Shown: positions 25,135 to 36,700 of the stretch, one piece after another
Layout of the letters: each line of letters starts with the position of its first letter
Numbering within the stretch: the first letter of the stretch is position 1
NCBI GenBank assembly: GCA_022749755.1
Contig: CM040453.1
Span: 456,102 to 520,101 of the forward strand
Reading direction: 5' to 3'
DNA: 64,000 nucleotides
Origin: Azadirachta indica
Lineage: Eukaryota > Streptophyta > Magnoliopsida > Sapindales > Meliaceae
Program-made: the position numbers and the translations under genes
Notes under the pieces: model-generated
What the model was told of the DNA's origin: nothing
Seen by the model: the letters and a program-made list of their open reading frames with translations, nothing else
Database searches by the model: none

Positions 25135-26690
25135 TGATATTGGGATTTGACTTTTGGTCCATTGTGCATCAATTTGTCTTTGATTTTTTTTACCTCACAA
25201 AAATACAAATTTCTTCAATAAGCTCCAATTTTGACAAGATTTCTTTTTCTATTTGTTGTTCAAGTGAGATTTTTCCTTTTTTTCTTTTAAAAAAATATAA
25301 ATACATGTAATTTTAGATAATTTTTATCATCTAAATTATTAAAAAAAGAAAAATATTATACAAATATAAACCAAAGTATTCTTTGGATAAGTGTGAGTAC
25401 AACTTAAAATTCTATATATTTTTCAATTAATTTTGATCAATTGAATCATTTCATTTTTATAAAATATTGTAAAGTACAGGTAAAATTTATTTTACTTTTA
25501 CAAAAACTATTAAAAGAATTTCTAAATTTTTTATTTTTGCTAGCACGGCATGCAAGGGTCAAGAAGCGCTGGTCGTACAAGAAAATTTAGGCATTATATG
25601 ATGCAAAACTCAATTAATTAATATTTTCCATCATTTATTTTTGTTAATTTATTTGCTTAGTTGGCATCTTCTCATTGGTTATTTGAATCGTCACCTCATA
25701 TTGACCCCCTCTTAGTTAACTAAATTAGTTATATTTTATTCTATTAACAACTAATTATCTAATTATTTTAATCAATTTTAAATTTGGCCGGTGTTGGCCC
25801 TTTCCTATAAAAGAAGCTCCCGTCTTATAATTAGCCACGTGTAAGGTACGAAATTTTTGGGCACTGATTATTATATCAAGTTTACTGTAAATAAACATTG
25901 AAAAAACAAATACAATCAAAATATATTATATATTAGAATTCCGTTTGGAAATAATTCATGCGGTGGACATTCTATTAAATATAATTATTATTAATTTTTA
26001 ATTTAAGTGATAATGTTTGGCCAACAATAACAAAAGGCATCTGTGCATTTTTTTTTTAAAATTGATTAAGATACTTATCTCTAGATTGAAATATTATTAA
26101 TTAATTAATTTAGAAAATCAAAATTCTATGCAAACTTAACCTGCCAATGAGTAATAATCCTATATAATTGGAGCTGTCAACAATCTAATATGTCCGCAAT
26201 TGTTTAAATTATATTTTTTTAACATATTAATTATTGATAACAACACGGTCAAGTCTACGGTTGTAAATTGTTACTGAAATACCAATAATAAAAACAATTT
26301 TCTTAAGCAATAATAATATTATCATTTTTTTTTTATAAATTCTCGATATAATTTTATTATTTGTTTATGCTTGAAAGTGGATTTGTGTGGACAAAAATAT
26401 CTTGAATTTTTTTCATAAAACTTGTAAGTACGTGTAAATTAAATTTTTTTGGCTAATAAAAATATAATAAAAAACATCTAGCAAAATATAATTAGTAATT
26501 AGCAAATTAACTTGATTCTATGCATGAAATGAAAATAGAAAGTATTATTATCATGAAACTAAGAGGAAAAAGCCTTGAAACCACAAAACTAAGAGCACTC
26601 TCATTAGTTAAAAAGCAATTCACAAACAAAAGCAAATACGCAAAACTGAAGTTAGTAACAGTGCTTTTGTATGTATAATAACAACAGCAA
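21539..26690. other. Gene-free intergenic DNA with microsatellites
   Basis: Holds the TEN1 3' UTR and then 5 kb without a supported gene. Several AT runs (24156-24175, 24443-24470, 24779-24798), a CAACA pentamer run (about 24893-24919) and a CTTT octet (25104-25135) are present. The 120-residue open frame at 22594-22956 is hydrophobic then lysine-rich, crosses a poly-T tract, and resembles no family; I do not call it a gene. Confidence 0.65.
25104..25135. repeat. (CTTT)8 microsatellite
   Basis: Eight perfect CTTT units. Confidence 0.95.
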
Positions 26691-26767
26691 CGACAAAACT
26701 GTGTGTCTTTGTTTTCTTCTCCACAGATAAAAAGAAGAGGACAGAAGACAACAAAAGTTCTTTCATT

Positions 26768-26902
26768 ATGGATGGCAATCTTTCTCTAGATTTGCTCTCT
26801 AGAATTCTCAGCTCAATTACAACTGATCGGGACTGCGTCAGATTCCGCCAGCTGACGCTAGCTTTCCGTCAAGTAATCCTGAGTCAAACTCTGGATTTCT
26901 GA
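26768..26902 (+). other. Short upstream ORF with F-box-like sequence, ahead of the PP2C gene
   Basis: A 44-codon frame begins MDGNLSLDLLSRILSSITTD and continues DRDCVRFRQLTLAFRQVI. The spacing of L-LL-IL, D, and R-R resembles the first two helices of an F-box. It lies about 1 kb upstream of the PP2C start and ends at a TGA. It could be a uORF in a spliced PP2C leader, a remnant F-box gene, or the first exon of something else: the CAA/GTAATC within it at about 26872 could act as a donor. No downstream F-box partner domain was found. Function unknown. Confidence 0.35.
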
Positions 26903-27706
26903 TCTGGGTTCTTTTGTTCAAAGGTCTTGCATGCTTGCATACACTCTTGTTTTTGACTCTGTTGTTTTCTTTTGTCTGGTTACTGAGAAAGTTAAGGAAA
27001 ATGAAGCGGTTTTTTGCTTAGCATGGTGTGTAATGGATGGGAAAATCTCCTGTGGGTTGTCTGTATTTTCAGTTAAAAGCTATGTTTTCTGGATTATCTG
27101 TTTTGCTTTCCGGGAAAGTTTTGACTAAAACTAGAAGAAAATGGAAATTCCAATGCTTTGTTCCGTTTCAAGTTATATTTTCTTTCTCTTACTGTTTTCT
27201 TGGCAAACAAACAAAAGGGTCATCTTCGGTTTGATTGGTTGCCTAGTTCATGGAAAAAAAGATGAGATAAGAAAGCTTTGAAAGCTATATTGCTTTTTCT
27301 CAGGAACCAAACAGACCTTTTCTAATATAGGCTGCTAAGTTTACGTTTTTTATGAATTTTTTTGGATTACTTTCTGCAAAATTCTAGATCGCGTGATATT
27401 GGAATTCCATGTCAGAAAATGAATATTCTCTGCTGTGTCTTTCAGAGTCACAGTTTCTTGTTTTTACTATCTATTATATTCAGAAATTCTTGACTTTCTG
27501 AGTCGGTTCACGCCTTTTACTTCTGTTACAGTATAATTCAATTTGTTATGTCTTAACTTTGTGTTTGGTTCTCAGGAAAGGATTTCTGGAAAAAAGAAAT
27601 AGTCTTCCTTTCTTAAAACTCTATAAAATATTTTCCCATTATGTGAAATTTGGAATGTGTCTGATATTCTGATGATTTTTCATTTTCAACATCCAGATTT
27701 TGAGTC

Positions 27707-27714
27707 TATATAAA
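27707..27714 (+). promoter_or_regulatory. TATA box candidate for the PP2C gene
   Basis: TATATAAA lies 62 bp upstream of the PP2C ATG, followed by AAGGGAAAC. If used, it would give a leader of about 35 bases and exclude the upstream ORF at 26768. The alternative is a longer leader starting near 26700 with an intron. Confidence 0.4.
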
Positions 27715-27775
27715 GGGAAACAAATAAGAAAACCACAACTTGATTGTGGTGTGTTGTGGAGATTTACTTAAGGCG

Positions 27776-29345
27776 ATGGGGCATTTCTCCTCCATGTTCA
27801 ATGGATTGGCGAAATCATTTGCGAGCAAAAAAGGGAAGAATTCCGAGAGTTTTGATGGAAGGGGAGCTACTGAAGCAATGGCAAAAGACGCTAAAAAGAA
27901 TGACTTGATTTTAAGATCTTCTGGCTTTGTCAATGTTGATGGTTCCAACAATTTTGCGTCAGTTTTCTCCAAAAGAGGCAATAAAGGAGTGAACCAAGAT
28001 TGCGCCATTGTCTGGGAGGTATGCATTTATCATTGAAATTTTAATAGAGTTAATTGTCACTCTTGATTTCCTTGTGTTTTCTTGGCTGCCAAGCTACATG
28101 TTACTGATCAAATAACATAGAGCATCGATCAATTGTGCAACCATATGCTGAACTTTGTCTATATTTTGACTGAAAATGGGCATTATTTATGGTGTTGGAT
28201 CAGGAATTTGGATGCCAATCAGACATGATTTTCTGTGGGATATTTGATGGGCATGGTCCATGGGGTCATTTCGTGGCAAAAAAGGTCCGAGAATCCATGC
28301 CTTCGTCATTGCTTTGTAATTGGCAGGAAACTCTGGCTGAAGCTTCTCTTCTTCCAGATATTGACTTTGATTCAGACAAAAAACTTCACAGATTCAACAT
28401 ATGGAAACATTCTTATGTCAAAACCTGTGCCGCTGTTGATCAAGAACTTGAGCAGCATCGGAAGATTGATTCATTCTACAGTGGAACAACTGCATTAACA
28501 ATTGTCAGACAGGTATTCTAACTTGTCGCATACTTTGTCTTACAAGTATCTCAGCAGAATTTTATAACATGTTTGTTTTCTGCTACGCCAGGGTGAATTC
28601 ATCATTGTAGCTAACGTTGGCGATTCACGAGCTGTATTAGCTACCACTTCCGATGATGGAAACTTGGTACCAGTTCAGCTAACAGTCGATTTCAAGCCTA
28701 ACTTACCTCGTTAGTCTCTCTCTCTCTCTTACACACACACTCTCAAAACAAAGGTGAAAGATCAACATGAGTTCTTTACATTCTCGTTTGATTGTGTTTG
28801 CAGAGGAAGCTGAGCGGATAATTCAGTGCAAGGGACGTGTTTTCTGTCTTGAAGATGAGCCGGGAGTGCACAGAGTTTGGCTTCCCGATGAAGAATCTCC
28901 GGGGCTAGCTATGTCTAGAGCATTTGGTGATTACTGTGTAAAGGAATATGGTTTAATTTCTGTGCCTGAAGTAACACATAGGCACATAACCAGCAGAGAC
29001 CAATTTGTTGTGCTTGCAACTGATGGGGTATGTATGCTATACATTATGCAACTAATCATTTTCGTGTTATATTTGTCATCAAAGATTCCTTAAAAATAAG
29101 TTAAAGTCTTTTTGCCTGGTTTTCTTCCCCAGGTATGGGATGTAATTTCCAATCAAGAAGCAGTTCAGATTGTATCTTCAACACCAGACATGGAAAAATC
29201 AGCCAAGCGGCTGGTTGAGTGTGCAGTTCATGCATGGAAACGCAAGAGGAAAGGAATTGCCATGGATGACATTTCAGCCATTTGTCTCTTCTTTCACTCT
29301 TCAACTTTGTCTCAGCAAGTTCACGCTGTTGCAACTCCAAAATAG
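27776..29345 (+). CDS. Clade-E protein phosphatase 2C (EGR1/EGR2-like)
   Basis: PP2C enzymes are monomeric Mg/Mn-dependent Ser/Thr phosphatases. Five exons: 27776-28018, 28204-28512, 28592-28709, 28804-29027, 29133-29345 (1107 nt, 368 aa). The N-terminus MGHFSSMFNGLAKSFASKKG has a glycine at position 2 and basic residues, fitting N-myristoylation and plasma-membrane attachment. Catalytic motifs: DGHGPWG at about 96-102, VGDSRAV at about 193-199, SRAFGD near 261-266, ATDGVWD at about 295-301, and MDDISAICLFF near the end. The sequence closely resembles the Arabidopsis group I know as EGR (E Growth-Regulating: At3g05640, At5g27930, At3g16800), which limit growth under water deficit and act in cold signalling. 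Family and clade are confident; the exact orthologue is from memory. It is convergent with the PLD zeta gene 0.7 kb downstream. Confidence 0.93.
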
Positions 29346-30072
29346 TAATGAAAATGAGCCAAGGAATTGACTCCTTGTTGACCATACCTCTTATATATTG
29401 TACCTTGTTCAATGTAATTGATTCAAAAATTTTCACCTAAAGCGTATATTCAACCATTTTTGTTCGTTAATCCATAAATTCATCAGCAATAAGATTCAAG
29501 GTATGTTTTAGATTGAGATTTGGAACGAAACCACTGGTTGTCAAATATAATATTAACAAATATTAAATTAAGTAGAAGTATGACTGTTAGAAACTTGACG
29601 TAAAGTTAGCCTGTAGAGGAGATGGAAAGAAAACTCAATTTGGTTTTGGCAATGACTTCAGGAAGCTTTCCAATTTTTGTTCAAAGCAGAGAAGTAATAC
29701 TTAACAACCCCATGCAGTATGGACTTCATCTGAAGGGGAAGTTGCCATATTCAATGGCCGGGAGTCAATCGGATTCAAACCCAGATGAATAATCTTTGCA
29801 GACAGAAAGTTTGGTGGTAAAATTGAGCATGTTACATAGTCATTAGTATGTGTAAATGGTGCGTTTATTCTTTGAGCAAATGGAAAAAGAGTGCAAAATT
29901 TTCCTTCCGTACAGAGCATAAATCAAGCCCAATGGGGCATATAAATCCCGCCCAATATACATTGCCAAAATATTGGAACTCTGCAATTATCTCTCCCTTT
30001 CCTAACTAATTCAGTATGTACAATTGCAACTACAGAAACTTGTGCACATTTTTGGTCCTTTACGTGTCTTGT
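29346..30072. other. Convergent 3' intergenic region between PP2C and PLD zeta 2
   Basis: Contains the 3' UTRs of two convergent genes (PP2C from the left, PLD zeta 2 from the right). No coding or repeat feature seen. Confidence 0.6.
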
Positions 30073-33000
30073 TTAGTGAAATACTTGAGGAGATGCATAA
30101 AATTCACTCTCATTAAATACTGGTCTTAAATCTTCTTGACACATGAACTGTAAAGGAAAGGAAACAAGATGTCCCCTAACAGATTTCAGTCTCTCCATTG
30201 GGTCTGTCACTTTAATTTCTCCATTCTCGTTTGTTTCTAGTTTCTCTGGAGCAATTCCCAAGTCAATCGTTGTGTGCCCGAGTTTCTCTTTCCTCTGGTT
30301 CATGCTTTGTCTGAGGGCAGCCCTGTATTTTCATTGCAATATAAAACTGAGAAAACCGTCGTATGGGAAAGAATGAAAAGATGAAATATGGTGGTTTTTC
30401 AGTACCTTGAGCGTATAAGTTCGTGTGGGATGCAATCAAAGACATCTTGGTAAATCATGGTGTTCCCCTGTTGGATATTATAGATGTCAACTTGATGTAC
30501 CAGAAGAAAAGAAAACGTGTCTAAAGAAATGACCAAGATTGCACATATTTTACTTTATATAAATTATTGTCTTTACCTTTGCAGTTGCTAGCCACAAGTC
30601 TCTATATGTTGTGTCTGCTATAGGATCACTTATTCGGTCCATCTGAAGAAAGTAAGAGAAGAAGAGTCAAATTACACCAGGAGGTTGCTAGATTATCAAT
30701 GATATACACCCAACTTTTCGGTAACTTGTCAGGAAGTATAGAAGAGAACATCATTCGATAAGGAATTGAATAAGTAATTTGTCTTCAATGTAACATATTG
30801 AGTGCATGAGGTAGTGCAGATACATTTAAGATCTTCAATGTACTAACCTCTCCAGAATGAAGGCCAAGATGCTCAGACCATAGTGAGCACCGAAGAGAGT
30901 AAGAAAATTTTCCAGCCTTCCAAGGCTCCCCATTCATAGATGATTCCAAGAATTCGGTATCTTCAATAAGTACACCAATCTGAAAAGGCAATACTGAAAT
31001 TAGAGAAGAATAGGTGAACGATATGCAGCAAAACGTTAGTATTACTGAATCAAATTATGAGAAAGTGATTGATCTGAGAGTAACTTGCTGAAAATGAATC
31101 GTTAAGACAAAATAAATCATCCTCACATATCTTGGTACAATTAAAATCTACCTCAGAGTCTCTTGATCCGAGTAAGCTTCTATCATTAATATTGGATGAC
31201 CCAATCAAGGCAGCACGATCATCTATTATGATCAGTTTGCTGTGCACATACACCTGTATGAAAATCAAGATTACAAATTCATGAAATTGTTGTACTTCCT
31301 ATCAGCCTTGTGATGCTTAGGACAAACCCATGTGATCAAATGAGGCTGTTTAATAAATTGGGGCATGCAATTGAAATTATACCTGACTTGTGGCCACAGG
31401 ACCGCCATCACAAAGTCTTCCATATGATCTCAAACCATAGAAGCTAATGTAGTCTTCTGTTTTGGGTCCAAGCAACATACTGAGGTTATGCAATATCGAA
31501 GTTTTCTCTCTGGAAATAGTCCGATACTGCCAATGAATTATGGCCCTAACAGTTGCTGCCCCACCATCATCAATACCTCCCTGATGACAAAAATTCACCA
31601 AAAGAAAGGTGTTAAGTATCTTGTGTATTATTAATCACTAAACCTCGAGGAAATAAAAACCAAAAATATCAACCTGGAAACCCGGTATCAGTGGTAAGAG
31701 AATAATGACTCTGAAACATTTCTGTTCTTTGTGTGCTCGCATAATACGCCTGTATAATGCTTCCGAGACACGATTCTGTATAATTTCATCCCCTGAAAGA
31801 CCTGAAATGAAAAATTGGTTCTGGAAGAAAGAAACAAATCATAACCAGCAAAATGGTCAGCAGAAGAACTAAACATTGGTTCTGTATAAATTTGGCTAGC
31901 ACATAACTTCAAGGTTTTAAGAATAGGAATTGTTTCCTTTTCCAAAATGAGGTTATGCTACTATGCATGAATTTAGTAGCACAATCTGAAATATATTAAC
32001 TGCCACACTGACTGATGATACATCTGGAAGACTAAAATTATAATCAATTACCAGTGTCAGAGGAAATGAAAAAAGTTCATTTTATAAAGCTTACCTCAAT
32101 GTAAACAAAGTGTTCTGCGCTCTCAATGAGCGAACAATAAGCACTATGAATGCTATCTTCAGTTTGAGTTGTTCCTGCAGACCACTGGCTGACACTTCTG
32201 ATAATCTACACATGACATATTCATTTGTTATGGCAGGAAATAGAAATTACCAACAGAAACTAAATTCCAGATATAGTTGCAGGTAAGTGTAAATCTGAAT
32301 TACAAACCATCATAAAATCTTAACACACTATGAGATCTTAATTAAAATTCCAAAGCAGTAGCTAACCTGACCGCGGCATGCCAAACGAGGACCAACTTGT
32401 CTACATTCACCAATATAAATATCATGATTCCCTTCCTCGGATGTTTCCTTGAAGCCAAATTCCGGCACTGCATTTGAGTTCATTTCATGATGAAAATCCA
32501 CAGCATCAAGGTCATCAGCAAAACCTATCATCTGTCTATTTGGAGCTAAAGCTTCAGCTTTCTGCTCATCTGTTGTATTCAGGCCATTTAACTTGTGGTC
32601 TACGTTAGGACCAACTAGTTTATCAGCTTCCTGAGGCAAAAGCAATGGAATATCTTCCAGTGGTGATTGTGAGGAAAAGGAATCTCGTCCACTGACATCT
32701 TTCTGATTTTCTTCCGTCTTGTTTTCAATATCTATCTCTCGACTTCTTCCCATGTAGTGAGGGAGAACCATGTGGTGATGAGGGATGAGGAGTGGAATGT
32801 TTTGTTCATTTGGAGCTTTGCTTCTCTAAAACATGTTTAATTAATATCAGACAACAACTTTAATGTAAAAGAAAAAAAGTGGAAAGCAAGCAACAGAAGA
32901 CATCAACCTTAGCATGGTTCCAGCGTTGAACAAAATGCCTAGCAATATCACGACAAGGGGGTCCCCAAAGAGCACAATGAACATCATGCCATGGCATACG

Positions 33001-36000
33001 GGGATACTTTTCACGCTCCAATTCATCTTTCGTTGTGTCCTCCCAAGAATTTGGTTCAGATTCTCTGGTCAAACAAAATTAAGAAAAAATATTGACATGA
33101 AAGTTCAAAACTGAACAACATCGACTTCCAACTCTTCAAATAAAGCAGATTCCATCTAAATTGTATCCCTAATAATCATTCTAAAACCAATTTCTCGAAT
33201 CAAGAAAGAAAAACACCTTGGATTATAGTAGTCCTTCCTGGGCCACAACGAAGGAGGGCAATCTCCCACTTTGTGTTCAATTGTGTCGTAACGACCAAAG
33301 CATAAATCCAATCCTCCAATGAAACAAATACAGTAATCAACAATGACAAGTTTCTCATGGTGTGACCTGCATGTTATTTATAATCAGTGATCTTAAACAA
33401 GAACAGAAGAGGTCCTTAGTTTAAGTTTCCTGAGCAGAATACCATAAATAAACTCCAGTCGAGAAATGGTCAGGATGCCGCAATACTTTCACGTTGTCAT
33501 GTATTTTTAAGAGCCTTTTCTTACTGTACATACTGTTAATTTTCAAAGCGATGGAAACCTCCTTGTAAAGAAGAATGTAAATCTGCATAATTATTAAATG
33601 AAAATTGATTAGTCTTTATACTTAGGAAGTAGATAAAGCCAGCAGATGTGGGATTATTGACTGAGAGGATGGAAATTCACATGATATTGGTGTCATAACT
33701 CTAAGGACACAGTAGATTTCAAGGATAGACAGAGTAATTTTGTTTGCACCTGAACTCCTTCCTTGGCCTTTGCTTCTAGCAGTGCATCAAGACGCGAGGA
33801 AGAATGATTTTCGAAAGGACGTCTCAGGTACAGCTCTGGGCAAAGCCACCAGCCGGTAATGAATATCTGCATACAATTTTCAATCACGGAGTATTACAAT
33901 GCATGAGTGCTGGCATATTGTTCAAACAATTTCCATTAGCATGGGAGACTTAGACCTGTGATTTCGCGCCCTCTATGGAAGAAGCAATTGCTTCAAAAGC
34001 TGCTTGACCATCTATAAACCATTGAGCTTGACTCCCATCTTCAATTGAACCCCTTGGAGGAGCAAAGGAACCAAAACGGTGAGGATGACACCACCCATCA
34101 AGGGGTCTTAGAGCAGCATCGTTAATTGCAGCAACCCATGCTTTAACTTTACCACTACTTGTGCTTCTAATATTTATGCTCCGATTTGCACAAGAAACCT
34201 TTTTCCAAACATGGTAATCCTAATTAAATCGATATCATAACGCTATTGAACAACACATGATTTTAGCACATTCAAGTATGACATTCATTAAAAAACAATA
34301 TAAATCAAGGTCTCAAGCAGATCGACCTGTTATCGTCCAGTTTTCTGACCTTAAATGAGTAGCGCAATGGATTGGATTCCTTTACTTGGCTTGCTAAATA
34401 CATTTCTGATCCCCCATTCCCATTTGCGTTTGGCAGAACATCCAAAACAATTATGTCTAAGAGTTTGGTGTTAAAAGGATCTTCCAGCAAGACCAAGAAT
34501 CCAGGTTTCAGAACAGCCCACACCTACACGGGGATAAGGTAACACATGAGAACAATAATTGCAGTTAACATAAAACAGGAAGAACATGTGAAAGTCATAG
34601 AAGAACATAGTCAAATATGACTTGAAATAGAATTGGTTTTACAAGCAATGTAAGATTATTTGTGCTCTAGCAATTACATTACAAGGATAAATATAAGTAA
34701 ACCATGATTCAAAGGATAAAGAATTCTACTACCTTTTGCCAGTTGTTGCTACAAAAACCAAAGCAACAGCCTGTGCAATGTATTGTATTTTTTTCAGTTT
34801 TGCTGATTTTTGATAAATGCTTCACCATAACATAACCTTCTTTCAACTTTGGACCGTATTCTTCAGCAAATGACAACCTTGATACCTCCAAAAATTTGCA
34901 TACCTATCATCCACAGCCACTTATAATGATGGATCGGTATAAACAGCAGGACAAATAAAAATCTTCGTAAAAGTTAACAAGAAACAATAACAGAATTGAT
35001 AAAGATAATTACGGTGAGTTATCTGTGCTCACCTCTCGAGAATTTATGATATCTATGTTTCCCAAGAAGTGATTCAAATAACCTTGCATTGCCACCTTTT
35101 CTCTCTCTGCAATTGTCTGCAGCCTTCCTAGTGCTGGGCGAAGAATTGACAAAGCTGCAATAGATGGAACATATCTGCATAACAAATTCCTTCATAAGTA
35201 CTATAAATGCAATGGTATTAAGGGCTTCATGATGCAAATCCATGGTCACTACAGGAGACGTGTAACAGGAAATTACCTATTTCTGACACTTTCACTGTGA
35301 TGTAAAGGTAGCGCTCCATCATCAGGTTCATCATCATCTTGGACAACTGCAACCTGATCTACTATTCCTAAACTTTGAAACCATTCTTTAACCTATCATG
35401 CAATAATCCAACAAGAATTAATAATCACAAAGAGTTGGCAGATAAAGGAAGCAACAGTGTGTTGCATTTAAAGGCAAACCTGCTCTTGCTTCTCATGAAG
35501 TTCGTTAATAATTGCACGTTTCTTCACTGCAAAATGTAAATGTAGAACTTGTGAAGCTTTCTTCACTAAGCACCACTTGAACTGTCCAATAGAACTACAG
35601 TCAATACTTGAACAATTCTTTCAGGACATCTAAAGCACATAGTACGTAATCAAGAAGTACCTACTACTCAAAAATCAATATTATAAATTAAGTTACTTCC
35701 ATGACAATACACAATAAAAGTTAAAAAGACATTCAATAATTAAATGAAAAAGAGAACAGATTGAGATTCTTCATCTCGAGTTTATGTCGGTCAGGGTGAC
35801 CAACAAAACAACCAGTCTTTTAGTATCAATTTGAAGGGAAATAATTGTCTTATTCACTCATGTAGGGACCGGAAGATGCATCAATGAAAATGCCATAAGC
35901 ATCACAAAAATCTTGCCATAAAGTTGTAAAATTTGGCAGGTTCTCGCTACTAACAACCAATGACTTACTTCCAAACTCAATTATTTAGACAAAACAGTAA

Positions 36001-36487
36001 AACCTTTAGAACATGAAATAAAGAAAGAAAAAGCCTTTAACAAACATGGAAAGATACTATGAAGCAATTATTAGTCTCTACATTGCAGAATTAGATGTTA
36101 AACAAAATCCCCCAAATGAACTGCTCCTCAACACCAAATTCAATCGTTCTGCATATTTTAAGTTCTCAAAAAAAAAAAAAAAAAAAAAAAACTCCCAACA
36201 ATGAAAGAGGAAAAAAGGATAATTTTTACTGAAAAGAAAAAGGGCAAAAAAATCTGTGCCTGTTTGTATTGAAGTTCAATGGTGTAGGACAAGAGCATGG
36301 GACTAATATCAGTTGTTTCCGGTCTAGACACAGCGACGATCGTTGCCTTCGGCAACTCTTCGAAAATCCTTTCATGTTCTACGCATTGCATGGAGCAGTT
36401 ATGACGTGGCAACGCTGATACCGTTTGATGCATTGTGTGATGATCATCGGACCGGCTGTTTTGAACAATGAGTCTCTCCGTTGACAT
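30073..36487 (-). CDS. PLDZETA2: Phospholipase D zeta 2 (PX-PH type)
   Basis: PLD zeta hydrolyses phosphatidylcholine to phosphatidic acid without a Ca-binding C2 domain. In Arabidopsis the zeta-2 form acts in low-phosphate lipid remodelling, vesicle traffic and auxin response. Twenty exons: 36260-36487, 35480-35581, 35277-35392, 35033-35174, 34733-34903, 34350-34523, 33956-34198, 33750-33866, 33443-33582, 33217-33366, 32908-33064, 32367-32825, 32095-32205, 31674-31820, 31383-31580, 31152-31253, 30848-30979, 30577-30642, 30406-30467, 30073-30322 (3267 nt, 1088 aa). PX starts near residue 45 ([20 protein letters not shown]), PH follows near 210-330. The HKD motifs are [10 protein letters not shown] (about 479) and [10 protein letters not shown] (about 888), both with H, K and D intact. 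The end is [33 protein letters not shown] and [20 protein letters not shown] match zeta-2 better than zeta-1. The first intron appears to have a GC donor; the other introns are GT-AG. Confidence 0.94.
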
Positions 36488-36700
36488 AGAAAAACTCTCG
36501 TTTGAGCCTTGATAAACTCAAGGCATGACCTTTTAACGTTTGCTTGGAAGAAAGGCAAGAAAACTGAGTTGGGTTTGGTTCGGTTTTGCGAAGAAAGATT
36601 TGCAGAAAGAAAAACGAAGCAGTTTTTATAGTTAAAACAGAAAGTGAAAATCGGTTGTAAGAGCCGGGAAGAAAAAGAAATGTTGACGACATGATTTGAG
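36488..36700 (-). promoter_or_regulatory. PLD zeta 2 5' leader
   Basis: Sequence directly upstream of the start codon. An overlapping open frame on the same strand in another register (36444-36692) has no resemblance to any family and is treated as leader. No clear TATA box was located. Confidence 0.35.
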
